This document shows positions 25,820-34,588 of a DNA stretch of 64,000 nucleotides, piece after piece. Both the position numbers and the translations under genes were made by a program. A model generated the notes under the pieces. That model did no database searches and was not told the DNA's origin. It saw only the letters and a program-made list of their open reading frames with translations. Source of the DNA: Jatrophihabitans cynanchi (lineage in GTDB: Bacteria; Actinomycetota; Actinomycetes; Mycobacteriales; Jatrophihabitantaceae); contig NZ_CP097463.1 in NCBI RefSeq assembly GCF_027247405.1, forward strand, positions 868,001 to 932,000, written 5' to 3'. How positions within the stretch are numbered: the stretch's first letter is position 1; each line of letters starts with the position of its first letter.

Positions 25820-26418
25820 AGGCGCGCCTCGCGGCGCTGACCGCGCTCATTCTGGCCACCGGAGCCGCCTTGGCGACGCCCGCGTCGGCCGACACCGCGC
25901 CGGTGCTGGCATGTGGTTCGACGATCACCACCTCGTGCAGCCAGACCGCGCACTTCTCCGACCTGAACGAATGGCAGACGCCGCTCGGCGCCGGTACCGG
26001 CTGCCCGTCCTACGTCATTGCCGACTACGTGCTCATGGTCGGCAGCGGCAATGGAGTCGAGCACAACAACATCAACAAGGCGGGCGATTTCTGGGCGACG
26101 AACACCTTCACCGGCGATGTCACACTCAGCTTCTACGACCCCGCCAACGTCGATGTGACCGTTGTCGACGACCAAGGCGATATCACCGCGACACCGACCG
26201 GCCCGGCAGACAACGTCGTCGCCGGTCACCTGACCCAGTGGTTCGGAGTGTCCGACAACAAGCAGAACGGGCAGTTCGGCTTCACCTTCTCCTTCAACGG
26301 CACCGACCAGTCCGGCGCCGCACTGGCGATCCACGGAAACAGCCACGCCAACTGGACGCCGGGCAGCGAAGCCTTCGCCGGGCCGCCGCACCACTCGATC
26401 AACACGGCAAGCTGTTGA
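25816..26418 (+). CDS. Secreted hypothetical protein of the two-component operon
   Basis: The 200-aa product has a clear Sec signal peptide (ALTALILATGAALATPASA, cleavage near ASA-DT), then a mature domain rich in Thr, Asn and Gly with Cys33, Cys41, Cys63 and Cys200, likely disulfide-bonded. Beta-strand-rich composition (FTGDVTLSFYDPANVDVTVV) suggests an exported beta-sandwich. No enzyme motif is evident. It overlaps the upstream membrane protein gene by 4 bp, and the histidine kinase gene starts 4 bp after its stop. Being in one operon with a sensor kinase makes an extracytoplasmic sensing or target role plausible, though unproven. Confidence 0.65.
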   Translation: MKARLAALTALILATGAALATPASADTAPVLACGSTITTSCSQTAHFSDLNEWQTPLGAGTGCPSYVIADYVLMVGSGNGVEHNNINKAGDFWATNTFTGDVTLSFYDPANVDVTVVDDQGDITATPTGPADNVVAGHLTQWFGVSDNKQNGQFGFTFSFNGTDQSGAALAIHGNSHANWTPGSEAFAGPPHHSINTASC

Positions 26419-26422
26419 GTTC

Positions 26423-28495
26423 ATGACGATTCGACCCTCCCGGCGGGACCATAGGGTCGTGACTGTCGCTACCACGACGGGCCGCCGTCACGCCTACGGC
26501 GTGGCGGCGGTTGTCGCGCTCGTCGCGCTGACCCTCGCCGCGTCGATGGCCGCGGCCGCGGTCGACAAGGGCAACCACGACTACTACCTGGACGAGATCG
26601 TCGGCGGGGTGGTCAGCGCGATCACTGCGGTGGTCGGCGCGATTGTCGCGTTGGCTGCGCCGCGCAACGTGATCGGCTGGTTCATCCTGGCCAGCGGAGT
26701 GATCGGCGCGCTGGCCGAGGCGCTCACCGAGGCCGGCGTACACGGTGTCCGGACCGCCCCCGGATCAGTCCACGGCGCGGCGTACCTGGTGACCTTCGGG
26801 GTAGCGTTGCGCACCCTGGCGCCGTTGCTGACGGACGCAGCCGTCCCTGCCTATTTCCCGGACGGGCGCCTGGCCGGGCCACGCTACCGCTGGCTGGGCT
26901 GGACGCTGACCGCCACCGCGCTCGTGGCGGTGATAGCCAGCCTCGTCGCGCCGATCGAGACGCGGCTGGGCAACCACTGGCACGGCCCGTTCACGCCCGC
27001 CGGCAAGCTCGGGGACAACCTGCAGGGGCTCGACGTCCTCGGCGTGCTGCTGATCATCGTCTGCGCGGTCGGCGCCTTCGCCGGGCTGGTACATCGCTGG
27101 CGACGCGGCGGACCGGTGGTGCGTCAGCAGTTGCTGCTGTTCGGCTGCGCGATCGCCGTGTCGGCGCTGTTCCTCATCGCTGTGCTGGCCGTCGTCACCA
27201 CATCGAGCAGCAGCGGGCCGCCCCGGTTCGTGTTCTCCCTCGCCGGCCTGCCACTGCCGATCGCCGTCGCGGTCGCTGTCCTCAACCACGGCCTGTACGA
27301 CCTGCGCCGGGCGGCCAACCGCACCATCCTCTGGTTACTGCTCACCACCAGCATCGCCGCCATCTACGTCGCGGTCGTCGTCGTTGCGGCTGCCGCCAGC
27401 CCGGACAAGTCCGCGTGGTGGCCACCGGCGCTGGCCGCAGGGGTCGCCGCGCTCGCGCTCGTGCCGCTGCGCGACCGGCTGCAACGTGTCGTGCACCGCG
27501 TCGTCTATGGACGATGGCGCGACCCCTACGAGGTGCTCTCGGGCCTCACCGCGCAGCTCGGGGCCACCGGTGACGTCGAGCGCCTGCTCGATGCCGCCGT
27601 CGCCCAGCTCGGCACTGAGCTCGACCTGGAGCTCATCAGCGTGCGCGATGCCTCCGGGACGCTCGTCGCCGGCGCGGCCGAGCGCGCGAACCGGTCAGTT
27701 CCCCTGCACGCGTACAACACCGTCGTGGGCGAATTGTGCTTCAGCCAGCCGGATCGCCAGCTCAGCGACTCAGAGCAGCGGCTCATCCGCGACCTCGCCG
27801 CGCACCTCGGCGGCACCATGCACGCGCGTTCCCTGCTCGACGACCTGCAGCGCACGCGCGAACGCCTCGTGCTGGCACGCGAGGAAGAGCGACGACGACT
27901 GCGTCGCGACCTGCATGACGGGATCGGGCCGGCGCTCGCCGGCCTCACCCTCAAGGCCGAGACCGCACGCGCACTACTGACCAAGGACACCGACGCGGCA
28001 GCGTGGCAGCTGGCCGATCTCAGCGAACAGATCCGGGCCACCGTCGTCGACGTGCGACACATCGTCGAAGGACTGCGCCCACCTGCACTCGACGAACTCG
28101 GGCTCGTCGACGCCTGCCGCCAAGCGGTCGACCGGCTCACCCGCGGCTCCGACGTCACCGCTGAACTGCGCCCGGGTCCGGACGTGACGACGTTGCCGGC
28201 CGCGGTCGAGGTGGCCGCGTTCCGGATCGTGCTCGAGGCGGTGACCAACGTCGTGCGCCACGCGCACGCACGCCAGTGCTGCGTGACGCTCGCCCACGAT
28301 GACACCGACCTGGTCGTGGTCGTCGTCGACGACGGCACCGGCCTGCTCGACGGCCCCGGAGCCGGACACGGTCTGGCGACCATGCGCGAACGGGCCGAAG
28401 AACTCGGCGGCACCCTGTCCATCGTCCCGGCCGAGCCCGGGCTGCGCGTGACAGCCGTACTGCCGACCCGGCCCGCCGGGACCGTGACATCGTGA
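26423..28495 (+). CDS. NarL-type sensor histidine kinase
   Basis: The 690-aa kinase has about nine or ten membrane helices in the first 330 residues, a GAF-like middle region (YEVLSGLTAQLGATGDVERL onward), and a DHp with the phospho-acceptor His498 in DLHDGIG. A C-terminal HATPase domain follows (NVVRHAHARQC, DDGTGLL, GHGLATMRERAEELGG). This is the HisKA_3 class that pairs with LuxR-type regulators. The signal is unknown. It belongs to the operon with the small membrane and secreted proteins. The response regulator start overlaps its stop by GTGA (28492-28495). Confidence 0.9.
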   Translation: MTIRPSRRDHRVVTVATTTGRRHAYGVAAVVALVALTLAASMAAAAVDKGNHDYYLDEIVGGVVSAITAVVGAIVALAAPRNVIGWFILASGVIGALAEALTEAGVHGVRTAPGSVHGAAYLVTFGVALRTLAPLLTDAAVPAYFPDGRLAGPRYRWLGWTLTATALVAVIASLVAPIETRLGNHWHGPFTPAGKLGDNLQGLDVLGVLLIIVCAVGAFAGLVHRWRRGGPVVRQQLLLFGCAIAVSALFLIAVLAVVTTSSSSGPPRFVFSLAGLPLPIAVAVAVLNHGLYDLRRAANRTILWLLLTTSIAAIYVAVVVVAAAASPDKSAWWPPALAAGVAALALVPLRDRLQRVVHRVVYGRWRDPYEVLSGLTAQLGATGDVERLLDAAVAQLGTELDLELISVRDASGTLVAGAAERANRSVPLHAYNTVVGELCFSQPDRQLSDSEQRLIRDLAAHLGGTMHARSLLDDLQRTRERLVLAREEERRRLRRDLHDGIGPALAGLTLKAETARALLTKDTDAAAWQLADLSEQIRATVVDVRHIVEGLRPPALDELGLVDACRQAVDRLTRGSDVTAELRPGPDVTTLPAAVEVAAFRIVLEAVTNVVRHAHARQCCVTLAHDDTDLVVVVVDDGTGLLDGPGAGHGLATMRERAEELGGTLSIVPAEPGLRVTAVLPTRPAGTVTS

Positions 28496-29121
28496 CCCGC
28501 GTGCTGATCGTCGACGACCACCCGGTGTTCCGCGACGGCCTGACCGGGCTGCTCGCCACCCTCGACGCCGTCCAGATCGCCGGCGCGGTCGGCACCGCAG
28601 AACAAGCCCTCGACGCGGTACGCCAGTCGCCGCCCGACGTGGTCCTGATGGACCTCAACCTGCCCGGCGCCTCCGGCGTCGAGGCGACCCGGCAAGTCCT
28701 CGACCTCGCGCCGGCCACCGCGGTCCTGGTCATCACCATGGTCGACGACGATGACTCGGTGCTGGCCGCGCTGCGCGCCGGAGCCCGCGGTTACGTGCTC
28801 AAGGGCGCCTCGGCGGAAGAGATCAGCGCGGCGATCCGCACCGTCGCGGCCGGTGGCGCCGTCTTCGGCGCAGCAATTGCCAGCCGCCTTGCCGCCCAGC
28901 CCGCGCCAAGCGCCGCGGTACCACTCGGCCCCAACCTGACCCACCGAGAAAGCGAAGTACTGGCGCTACTCGCGGACGGCCTGAGCAACAAACAGATCGC
29001 CCGCACCCTGGACCTGTCGCTGAAGACGGTGCAGAACCACGTCTCCCACATCCTCGACAAGCTCCAGGCCGCCGACCGCACCCAAGCCGCGCTTCGCGCC
29101 CGCGGGATCACGCCGCGCTGA
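28492..29121 (+). CDS. NarL/LuxR-type response regulator
   Basis: The 209-aa regulator has receiver residues Asp8, Asp9, phospho-acceptor Asp54 (VLMDLNLPG) and Lys104. Its LuxR-type helix-turn-helix is at about 145-205 (LTHRESEVLALLADGLSNKQIARTL). The pairing with the upstream HisKA_3 kinase is shown by the 4-bp overlap. It ends the operon; no terminator hairpin with a U-run is obvious after it. Targets are not identifiable, but the upstream secreted and membrane genes are obvious candidates for self-control. Confidence 0.9.
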   Translation: MTRVLIVDDHPVFRDGLTGLLATLDAVQIAGAVGTAEQALDAVRQSPPDVVLMDLNLPGASGVEATRQVLDLAPATAVLVITMVDDDDSVLAALRAGARGYVLKGASAEEISAAIRTVAAGGAVFGAAIASRLAAQPAPSAAVPLGPNLTHRESEVLALLADGLSNKQIARTLDLSLKTVQNHVSHILDKLQAADRTQAALRARGITPR

Positions 29122-29282
29122 ACTCGAACCAGCCGGTGCGACGGCCGCTCCGGGTGCATCAGGTCGTGCGTCACTCGTCTGTCACCTCGTGCATGACTAA
29201 CCAACTACGAAGTGGCAAGCAGTTAGGCTGCCAATGGTGCTCGGACCGGATCAGCTGTGCGCTAAGGGCACCCCTCGGTGAT

Positions 29283-29316
29283 CATAACCAGACGATCGAG
29301 TGCCAGTGGTTATGCT
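29283..29316 (+). promoter_or_regulatory. Operator-like inverted repeat over the -10 of the CGNR-MFS operon
   Basis: CATAACCA (29283-29290) and TGGTTATG (29307-29314) are perfect inverted arms separated by 16 bp. The right arm overlaps TATGCT (29311-29316), which ends 6 bp before the GTG at 29323. A leaderless promoter and a repressor site thus coincide. The CGNR protein itself is a likely binder (inference). Confidence 0.55.
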
Positions 29317-29322
29317 CAAGAC

Positions 29323-29862
29323 GTGGAACGTCCGCTGACCGGTGAACCGCTCAGCGTCGACCTGCTCAACACCGTATGGGTCGAACGCGGCCAGGACCGC
29401 GATTGGCTGGCTACCGTGTCCGGCTTGCGCAGCTGGCTGCGGGAGCGCGAACTGCCGGCTGGGCGCACCGACGAGCACGTGCGGGCGACGCTCGTGCATA
29501 CCCGGTCGGTACTCCGAGCTGTGATCGACGGGCTCGCCGGGGCCGAGGAGCAGCTCAATGCCGTCCTGGCGCGTGGGTTGATCGTTCGGGCACTCGACCA
29601 TGGTCAGCTCCGGGAGCGGGTGGTACTCAGCGATGAGACTTGGCGCCTTGCCTGGCAGGCCGCCGACGACTACCTGCACCTACGCAGCACTGGCCCGGCG
29701 TCGATTCGGCGCTGCGCACAGCCGCCCTGCGTCCTGTTCTTCTATGACCCGTCCGGCCGCCGCCGCTGGTGTTCGATGGCCGGGTGCGGCAACCGGGCCA
29801 AGGCTCGGCGGCACTACGCGCGGGAGAAGGCCGTTGGATCCGGCCCCGAGCCGGCCGCGTGA
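29323..29862 (+). CDS. CGNR zinc-finger (ABATE-type) transcriptional regulator
   Basis: The 179-aa product has an N-terminal ABATE-type domain (PLSVDLLNTVWVERGQDRDW, ATLVHTRSVLRAVIDGL) and a C-terminal CGNR zinc finger (RRCAQPPCVLFFYD, CSMAGCGNRAKARRHYAR). The last motif binds DNA and the two Cys pairs bind zinc. The GTG at 29323 lies 6 bp after TATGCT, consistent with a leaderless start. It overlaps the following MFS exporter gene by GTGA, a typical repressor plus efflux-pump arrangement, so it may control that pump in response to its substrate. Confidence 0.85.
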   Translation: MERPLTGEPLSVDLLNTVWVERGQDRDWLATVSGLRSWLRERELPAGRTDEHVRATLVHTRSVLRAVIDGLAGAEEQLNAVLARGLIVRALDHGQLRERVVLSDETWRLAWQAADDYLHLRSTGPASIRRCAQPPCVLFFYDPSGRRRWCSMAGCGNRAKARRHYAREKAVGSGPEPAA

Positions 29863-31079
29863 CCCGGGCGGACCGGGCCCGATCGGTGCGCGACAGCGGA
29901 CCGGCACCGACTGCCGCCTCTCGCGGGATGTTGATGGTGCTGACCGGCGCGGCCTTTCTGATCTTCGCGCAGGCCTTCATGATCGCCCCGATCCTTCCGC
30001 GCCTGGCGCAGGTCTTCGGCAGCCGAGTGGGACTCATCGGTCTGGCGGTGCCCGCCTATCTCGTCCCGTACGGCGTGGCGAGCCTGGTGTGGGGGCCGCT
30101 CGCGGATCGGATCGGGAAGCGTCCGGTCATCATCGTCTGCCTGGCCACATTCGCCGGCCTGACCGCCGCCACGGCCACCGCAACCGGGGCGGGCGCGTTC
30201 ATCCTGTGGCGGGCCGCGGCCGGCCTGGCTGCAAGCGGAATCATCCCGGTCAGCGTCGCGCTGATCGGCGACGTCGTGCCCTACGACAGGCGCGGGCATG
30301 CCCTCGGGTGGCTGTTCGGTGGCATGGCCGGTGGCATGGCCATCGGCTCCACGGCCGGGGCCCTGGCAGAACCCGTCGTCGGCTGGGCCAGCCTGTTCCT
30401 GGTCGTCGCCGTGGCCGCCGCCATCGCCGCTGCGTTCGTGGCCGGCACGGTGCCGGGTCAGCCGCGACCGGTCTGGTCCGAGCCGCGCCGAGCGGTGGCA
30501 CGTGGCTATCTCGATCTGCTGGCTGACTCCCGCGCGCGTCGTACCTACTACTTCGTCGGGTTCAACGCGGTGTTGCACTCGGGGATCTACACCTGGCTCG
30601 GGCTGTACCTGCACCAGCGTTTCGGACTCGGGCCGATCGGTATCGGTCTGGGCCTGCTCGGCTACGGCATTCCCGGTTTCCTGCTCGGGCCGGTGATCGG
30701 TCGGCTGGCCGACCGAGTCGGGCGGGCCCGACTGATACCGTCCGGCCTCGCGATCGGAGCGTTCATCGCGCTCGGACTTGCCGCCCCGGCACCGCTGGTG
30801 GTCGTGGCCGTGCTGGTGACCGCGCTGTCGCTCGGTTACGACCTGACCCAACCCCTGCTCGCCGGTATCGTCACCGACCTGCCCGCCCGGCACGGCCAGG
30901 CGGTCGCGCTGATGGCCGTCACGTTGTTCACCGGCTTCGGCGTCGGCAGCTTGCTGTTCCAAGCCGCACTCAGCTACGGATTCGCCGTCGCGTTGACCAT
31001 CTTCGGGGTGGCCGCCCTGCTTGCCGCCGCCTTCGCCGTGCCGATCTTCGCGGGTGAACGCGCTCCTCGCGCGCTCTGA
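29859..31079 (+). CDS. MFS transporter (drug-efflux type)
   Basis: The 406-aa product has 12 predicted helices and the motif-A loop GPLADRIGKRPVI, with a second copy GRLADRVGRARLI in the C-terminal half. It resembles drug/multidrug efflux transporters (DHA1). The substrate cannot be inferred. The GTG at 29859 overlaps the CGNR stop by 4 bp and gives an N-terminal cytoplasmic segment before TM1 of about 25 residues. The longer ORF start inside the CGNR gene is not used. The gene lies 27 bp before the convergent glucokinase stop. Confidence 0.85.
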   Translation: MTRADRARSVRDSGPAPTAASRGMLMVLTGAAFLIFAQAFMIAPILPRLAQVFGSRVGLIGLAVPAYLVPYGVASLVWGPLADRIGKRPVIIVCLATFAGLTAATATATGAGAFILWRAAAGLAASGIIPVSVALIGDVVPYDRRGHALGWLFGGMAGGMAIGSTAGALAEPVVGWASLFLVVAVAAAIAAAFVAGTVPGQPRPVWSEPRRAVARGYLDLLADSRARRTYYFVGFNAVLHSGIYTWLGLYLHQRFGLGPIGIGLGLLGYGIPGFLLGPVIGRLADRVGRARLIPSGLAIGAFIALGLAAPAPLVVVAVLVTALSLGYDLTQPLLAGIVTDLPARHGQAVALMAVTLFTGFGVGSLLFQAALSYGFAVALTIFGVAALLAAAFAVPIFAGERAPRAL

Positions 31080-31106
31080 TGCCACAAGCTCATCGGCGAA
31101 CCGCGG

Positions 31107-32051
31107 CTAAACGGCGCGGCGGGCCAACTCGGCGGCGCCGACCAGGCCGGCGTCCGGGCCGAGCGCAGCCAGCGCGACCCGAGCGAACGGACGGAAGCCG
31201 CGACCGGTCAGGGTGTGCTCGAACTCCTCGCGGGCCGGGCGCAGCAGCAACTCGCCGGCGGCAGAGACCCCGCCACCGATCACGAACACCGACGGGTCCA
31301 GGGCGGCGGCCAGCGAGGCCAGCCCGCGGCCGAGCCAGCGCCCCATGTCCGTGCAGATCGACGATGCGGCGGGATCGCCGGCGGCGGCAGCGGCGGTGAC
31401 GAGTGGTCCGGTGATCTCCTCGGCGCTGCCGGCCAGCTCGATCAGCCGGGCGGCGGCAACAGGCGACTCGGCCGCCAGCTCGCGCGCATCGCGAGCCAGC
31501 GCCCGTCCCGACGCATACATCTCCCAGCAGCCCCGGTTGCCGCAGGCACACAACCGCCCGTCGGGAACGAGCGTCATGTGCCCGTACTCGCACGCCAGCC
31601 CGTACGCGCCACGGTAGACAGCGCCCCCGAGCACCAGCCCGCCGCCGATGCCGGTGCCGAGCGTGACGCACACGACGGCCGGCTCGTCCCGCGCGGCGCC
31701 GAAGCGGTACTCGGCGTACGCCGAGGCGTTCGCGTCGTTCTCGACGATGAGCGGCAGTTCGATCCGCCCGGCCAGCGCCTCACGCAGCGGCTCGTTGCGC
31801 CAGGCCAGGTGCGGCGAGAACAGCACAGTCGCCCGGTCGTTGGAGATCCAGCCCGCCGCCCCGATTCCCGCGGCGCACACGTCGTGCCGCGCAGCGAGCG
31901 AGCTGACCACCTCAACGATCACGTCCTCGGTGGCGCGCACGTCGGTGCCCGGCGTGGCGCGGCGTTCGCGGTCGATCACCCGGCCGGCGTCGTCAACCAC
32001 TCCCCCGGACACCTTGGTGCCGCCGATGTCGACACCGATGGCCAGCGGCAT
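31107..32051 (-). CDS. glkA: ROK-family glucokinase
   Basis: The 314-aa ROK protein has the ATP loop IGVDIGGTKVSGG at the N-terminus and substrate residues in ENDANASAYAEY. It also carries the GTGIGGGL loop and the ROK zinc motif CGNRGCWEMYASG with GHM before it. The match to actinomycete glucokinases, which phosphorylate cytosolic glucose with ATP, is good, though other hexose specificity is possible. The ATG at 32051 is the true start; the 73-residue extension upstream is shadow sequence. It follows the small Cys-motif gene by 8 bp and probably forms an operon with it and the ArsA ATPase. Confidence 0.85.
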   Translation of the reverse strand: MPLAIGVDIGGTKVSGGVVDDAGRVIDRERRATPGTDVRATEDVIVEVVSSLAARHDVCAAGIGAAGWISNDRATVLFSPHLAWRNEPLREALAGRIELPLIVENDANASAYAEYRFGAARDEPAVVCVTLGTGIGGGLVLGGAVYRGAYGLACEYGHMTLVPDGRLCACGNRGCWEMYASGRALARDARELAAESPVAAARLIELAGSAEEITGPLVTAAAAAGDPAASSICTDMGRWLGRGLASLAAALDPSVFVIGGGVSAAGELLLRPAREEFEHTLTGRGFRPFARVALAALGPDAGLVGAAELARRAV

Positions 32052-32059
32052 GAAGGCGC

Positions 32060-32389
32060 TCAGCCCTCGTCGCCGGCAGGCTCGCCACCGAGGTCGATGC
32101 GCTGCACCCGCGGCTTGTCCTCGGGTTCGGAGGCATGCCCGCCGGCGCCGGTCGCGTCCAGCAGGTTGCGCAGCGCCGACACGACCGCGCTGCCCGCCTC
32201 GGCCACCCGCTCGTTCACGTCCGGACGCTCGCCGCGCAGCACCGCCATGAGCTGGCACAGCGGGCACCACTGGCAGGTCGACTCGTGCTCCCCGGCCGGC
32301 GGAAAGGTGCGCGTCGCCCAGTCCTGGACGGCATGCAACATCCGGCCCAGCTCGTCGCCGCCGAGACCGCCGCTCGACTGCTCACTCAT
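32060..32389 (-). CDS. Small CxxCxxC-containing hypothetical protein
   Basis: The 109-aa product starts MSEQSSGG, contains a CQWCPLC (37-43) knuckle and ends in an acidic, unstructured tail (EPEDKPRVQRIDLGGEPAGDEG, in part). The start overlaps the ArsA stop by 8 bp, and the glucokinase gene follows 8 bp after its stop, so these are co-transcribed. It matches the position and size of the small conserved protein that commonly sits between the ArsA and glucokinase genes in actinomycetes (recalled, not checked). The cysteine motif could bind zinc. The role is unknown. Confidence 0.65.
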   Translation of the reverse strand: MSEQSSGGLGGDELGRMLHAVQDWATRTFPPAGEHESTCQWCPLCQLMAVLRGERPDVNERVAEAGSAVVSALRNLLDATGAGGHASEPEDKPRVQRIDLGGEPAGDEG

Positions 32390-33578
32390 CGCGATCGCCT
32401 CCCGGGACCACCGAACGGAACCGCACCCGCAGCCGCGCACCGTCGAAGTCGCCGCCGGCGACCTCGCAGCGTCGCAGCCGGCTCGGCAGCGACAGCACCC
32501 GCCGGTGCCCGCCGACCGTCACCACCAGATCGTCACCCGCACGCACCGCGTCGACGGCGGCCCGCTCGGCCAGCGGCAGCGCGAGGCTCAGCACGAACGA
32601 GTCGCCGTCCGCGTCCACACGCATCAGATCGGCGGCGCCCACCGGCGCCGGGTCCGCCCCGGGCAGCGTGCCGTAAAGATCAGCCGCGACCTCGCGCAGT
32701 GCGTCCGCACCCACGGGTTCGCCTGCGCGGTAAGGCAGTTCGCGCACCGGCAGCCCGGCGAACGACTCACGGATCGAGGCCAGCTGCACCTGCTGCGCGG
32801 CCGCCCAGCCCTGCCGCCACTCGTCGTCACCGGCCGGGAACACCCGGTTCGCCACCACCAGATCGACGTTGTACCCGTACAGCGCGAGCGCGGTGAACGT
32901 CCGCCGCGCCTCGGCCGCCACGACGGCCTCCGGGGTGAGCACGAGCCGCACCGAGGTCACCTGCGGGTCGCCGAGCAACTGCTGCACGCCGGCCAGGTCC
33001 TCGTTGAGGCGCAGCAGCGCGTCGAACAGGCTGTCCGGCGGGATCGCGTCGCCGCGCCCGAGCACGGTCGCGATCGGACGCATGCCACGCGCCAGCCGGC
33101 GCTGCGCCGGGAACACCTTCTGCAGGTACCAGGCCAGCGCCTCCGGCAGCGCGAGCAGGCGCAGCGTCTCCGCCGTCGGTGCGCAGTCGACGACGAGCGC
33201 GTCCCAATCGCCGGTCAGGGCGAGTTCGCGCACCGCGAGCAGCGCGAGCACCTCCTCCACGCCGGGCAGCACCGTCAGCTCGTCAGCCGTGATCGGGTCC
33301 ACACCGCCGCGCGAGAGCAGTTCGGTGAGGAAGTCCTGCACGTCGCGCCAGGCCGCCTCGAACCGGCGCTGCGTGTCGAGCTGTACCGCCCACAGTGCCG
33401 GGGCGACCTCGCGGGGCTCGCCGGACAGCGGCACACCCAGCGCGTCGGCCAGCGAGTGCGCGGTGTCGGTCGACAGCAGCAGCGTCTTCACGCCGCGGTC
33501 GGCCAGACGCAGCGCGGTGGCCGACGCGGTGGTGGTCTTGCCGACCCCGCCCTTGCCGGTGAACAGGACGATCCTCAT
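32382..33578 (-). CDS. ArsA/GET3-family ATPase
   Basis: The 398-aa product begins MRIVLFTGKGGVGKTTTASATAL, a deviant Walker A (GKGGVGKT) at 8-15, with switch LLLSTDTAHSLADALG and ALVVDCAPTAETLRLL as Walker B region. The ArsA/GET3 fold is clear. In actinomycetes this stand-alone copy is not part of arsenite efflux; its substrate is unknown. A homologue lies at the same place in mycobacteria (Rv2184c). It starts with ATG overlapping the SRPBCC stop (ATGA, 33575-33578). Confidence 0.9.
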   Translation of the reverse strand: MRIVLFTGKGGVGKTTTASATALRLADRGVKTLLLSTDTAHSLADALGVPLSGEPREVAPALWAVQLDTQRRFEAAWRDVQDFLTELLSRGGVDPITADELTVLPGVEEVLALLAVRELALTGDWDALVVDCAPTAETLRLLALPEALAWYLQKVFPAQRRLARGMRPIATVLGRGDAIPPDSLFDALLRLNEDLAGVQQLLGDPQVTSVRLVLTPEAVVAAEARRTFTALALYGYNVDLVVANRVFPAGDDEWRQGWAAAQQVQLASIRESFAGLPVRELPYRAGEPVGADALREVAADLYGTLPGADPAPVGAADLMRVDADGDSFVLSLALPLAERAAVDAVRAGDDLVVTVGGHRRVLSLPSRLRRCEVAGGDFDGARLRVRFRSVVPGGDRDE

Positions 33579-34012
33579 CCAGCGGACTCGACGTACTTCT
33601 TGAGTTCCTTGAGCGCGGTGTCCATGACGATCCGCTCACCCTTGCGTTTGAGCATGCCGAGCATCGGGATCATCAGCTCGACCGACAGCGAGTAGGTGAC
33701 GTGCGTGCTGCCGCCGCGGGTCTCCAGCGTGTACGAGCCGCGCTGGGCCCGCATCATCTGCCCCTGCACCAGCGTCCACTCGACGCGCCGGTCGCCGTCC
33801 CAGACGTACTCCAGCTCGTACTGGTCGCGGAACACCCCGGCGTCCAGGGTGAAGGCCACGCGGCGGGCTCGGCCGTCCGGACCGGTCTCGAGCACCTCGG
33901 TCTTCTTCACCGAACCGGTCCACACCGGGTACTTCTCGAAGTCGGCGATAGCCGCCATGATCGCGCCGGGCCCGGCGTCGATCACGATCGACTGGGTCGA
34001 CGCGTCGCTCAC
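33575..34012 (-). CDS. SRPBCC polyketide-cyclase/dehydrase-like protein (Rv2185c type)
   Basis: The 145-aa product has the START-like fold, with PGAIMAAIADFEKYPVWTGSVKKTEVLETG early and TYSLSVELMIPMLGMLKRKGERIVM near the end. It corresponds in position to Rv2185c (TB16.3) in mycobacteria. These proteins bind hydrophobic ligands; the ligand is unknown. It is coupled by ATGA to the ArsA gene and preceded by a second SRPBCC gene, so a lipid-handling role of the operon is possible. Confidence 0.85.
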   Translation of the reverse strand: MSDASTQSIVIDAGPGAIMAAIADFEKYPVWTGSVKKTEVLETGPDGRARRVAFTLDAGVFRDQYELEYVWDGDRRVEWTLVQGQMMRAQRGSYTLETRGGSTHVTYSLSVELMIPMLGMLKRKGERIVMDTALKELKKYVESAG

Positions 34013-34033
34013 CTGCGACAGGCTACCGGCCCG

Positions 34034-34435
34034 TCAGCCGGAGCGTCGGGCGGCGATCCGGGAAATCCGGCCCGGATCCAGTTGGGAGCCCAACGACCAG
34101 AACAACTCCTTGGCGCCCAGCCGGTAACGCCGCGTGAGCCCGGTCACGGCGCGGCGGCGCAGCGTTCGCCCGCCCGTCCCGTCCAGGCGCAGGAAATAGT
34201 GCGCGACGACACCGTCCAGCGCAGGCTCCAGCCAGACCTCCATCGAGCCGGCCACCGTGCCGCCCTCGCTCGGCCCGACGAACCAGCGCATCCCCTTCTC
34301 GCCACGCCGTTCGTCGACCTGCAGGTCCAGCCGCGGCCACCACTGGCGCCAGTTCGCCGGCTCGGCGACGATCGCGCCGAGGGTGGCCGGCCGCGTGCAG
34401 ATCCACGTCGAGTCGACGATGTCGATGGCGGGCAC
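34034..34435 (-). CDS. SRPBCC-fold protein (Rv2186c position)
   Basis: The 133-aa product has the same Bet v 1-like fold: IDIVDSTWICTRPATLGAIVAEPANWRQWWPRL, shown in part, and a C-terminal helix with LTRRYRLGAKELFWSL. It lies 21 bp upstream of the other SRPBCC gene, so two ligand-binding paralogues are paired. The gene is divergent from the acyl-CoA ligase at 34589. No catalytic residues are evident. Its function is inferred only from the fold. Confidence 0.8.
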   Translation of the reverse strand: MPAIDIVDSTWICTRPATLGAIVAEPANWRQWWPRLDLQVDERRGEKGMRWFVGPSEGGTVAGSMEVWLEPALDGVVAHYFLRLDGTGGRTLRRRAVTGLTRRYRLGAKELFWSLGSQLDPGRISRIAARRSG

Positions 34436-34588
34436 CGGCCCACGATCCCAGACCAGGCGCGCGCAGTCGCGTCGAGACGGGCAAAGGGTTACGGTGACCG
34501 CACCGCCCGGGGCCCGCTACGGCGCCCGGCGGCGCCCCGGTCGACCGCAGCACAACCACAGCAGAACCGCAGAAGGGACGACGGACGA

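Noticed and set aside
31215-33695. 826-aa + ORF over the glucokinase-ArsA operon
   Set aside because: Shadow ORF rich in Arg, Gln and Gly opposite four supported genes.
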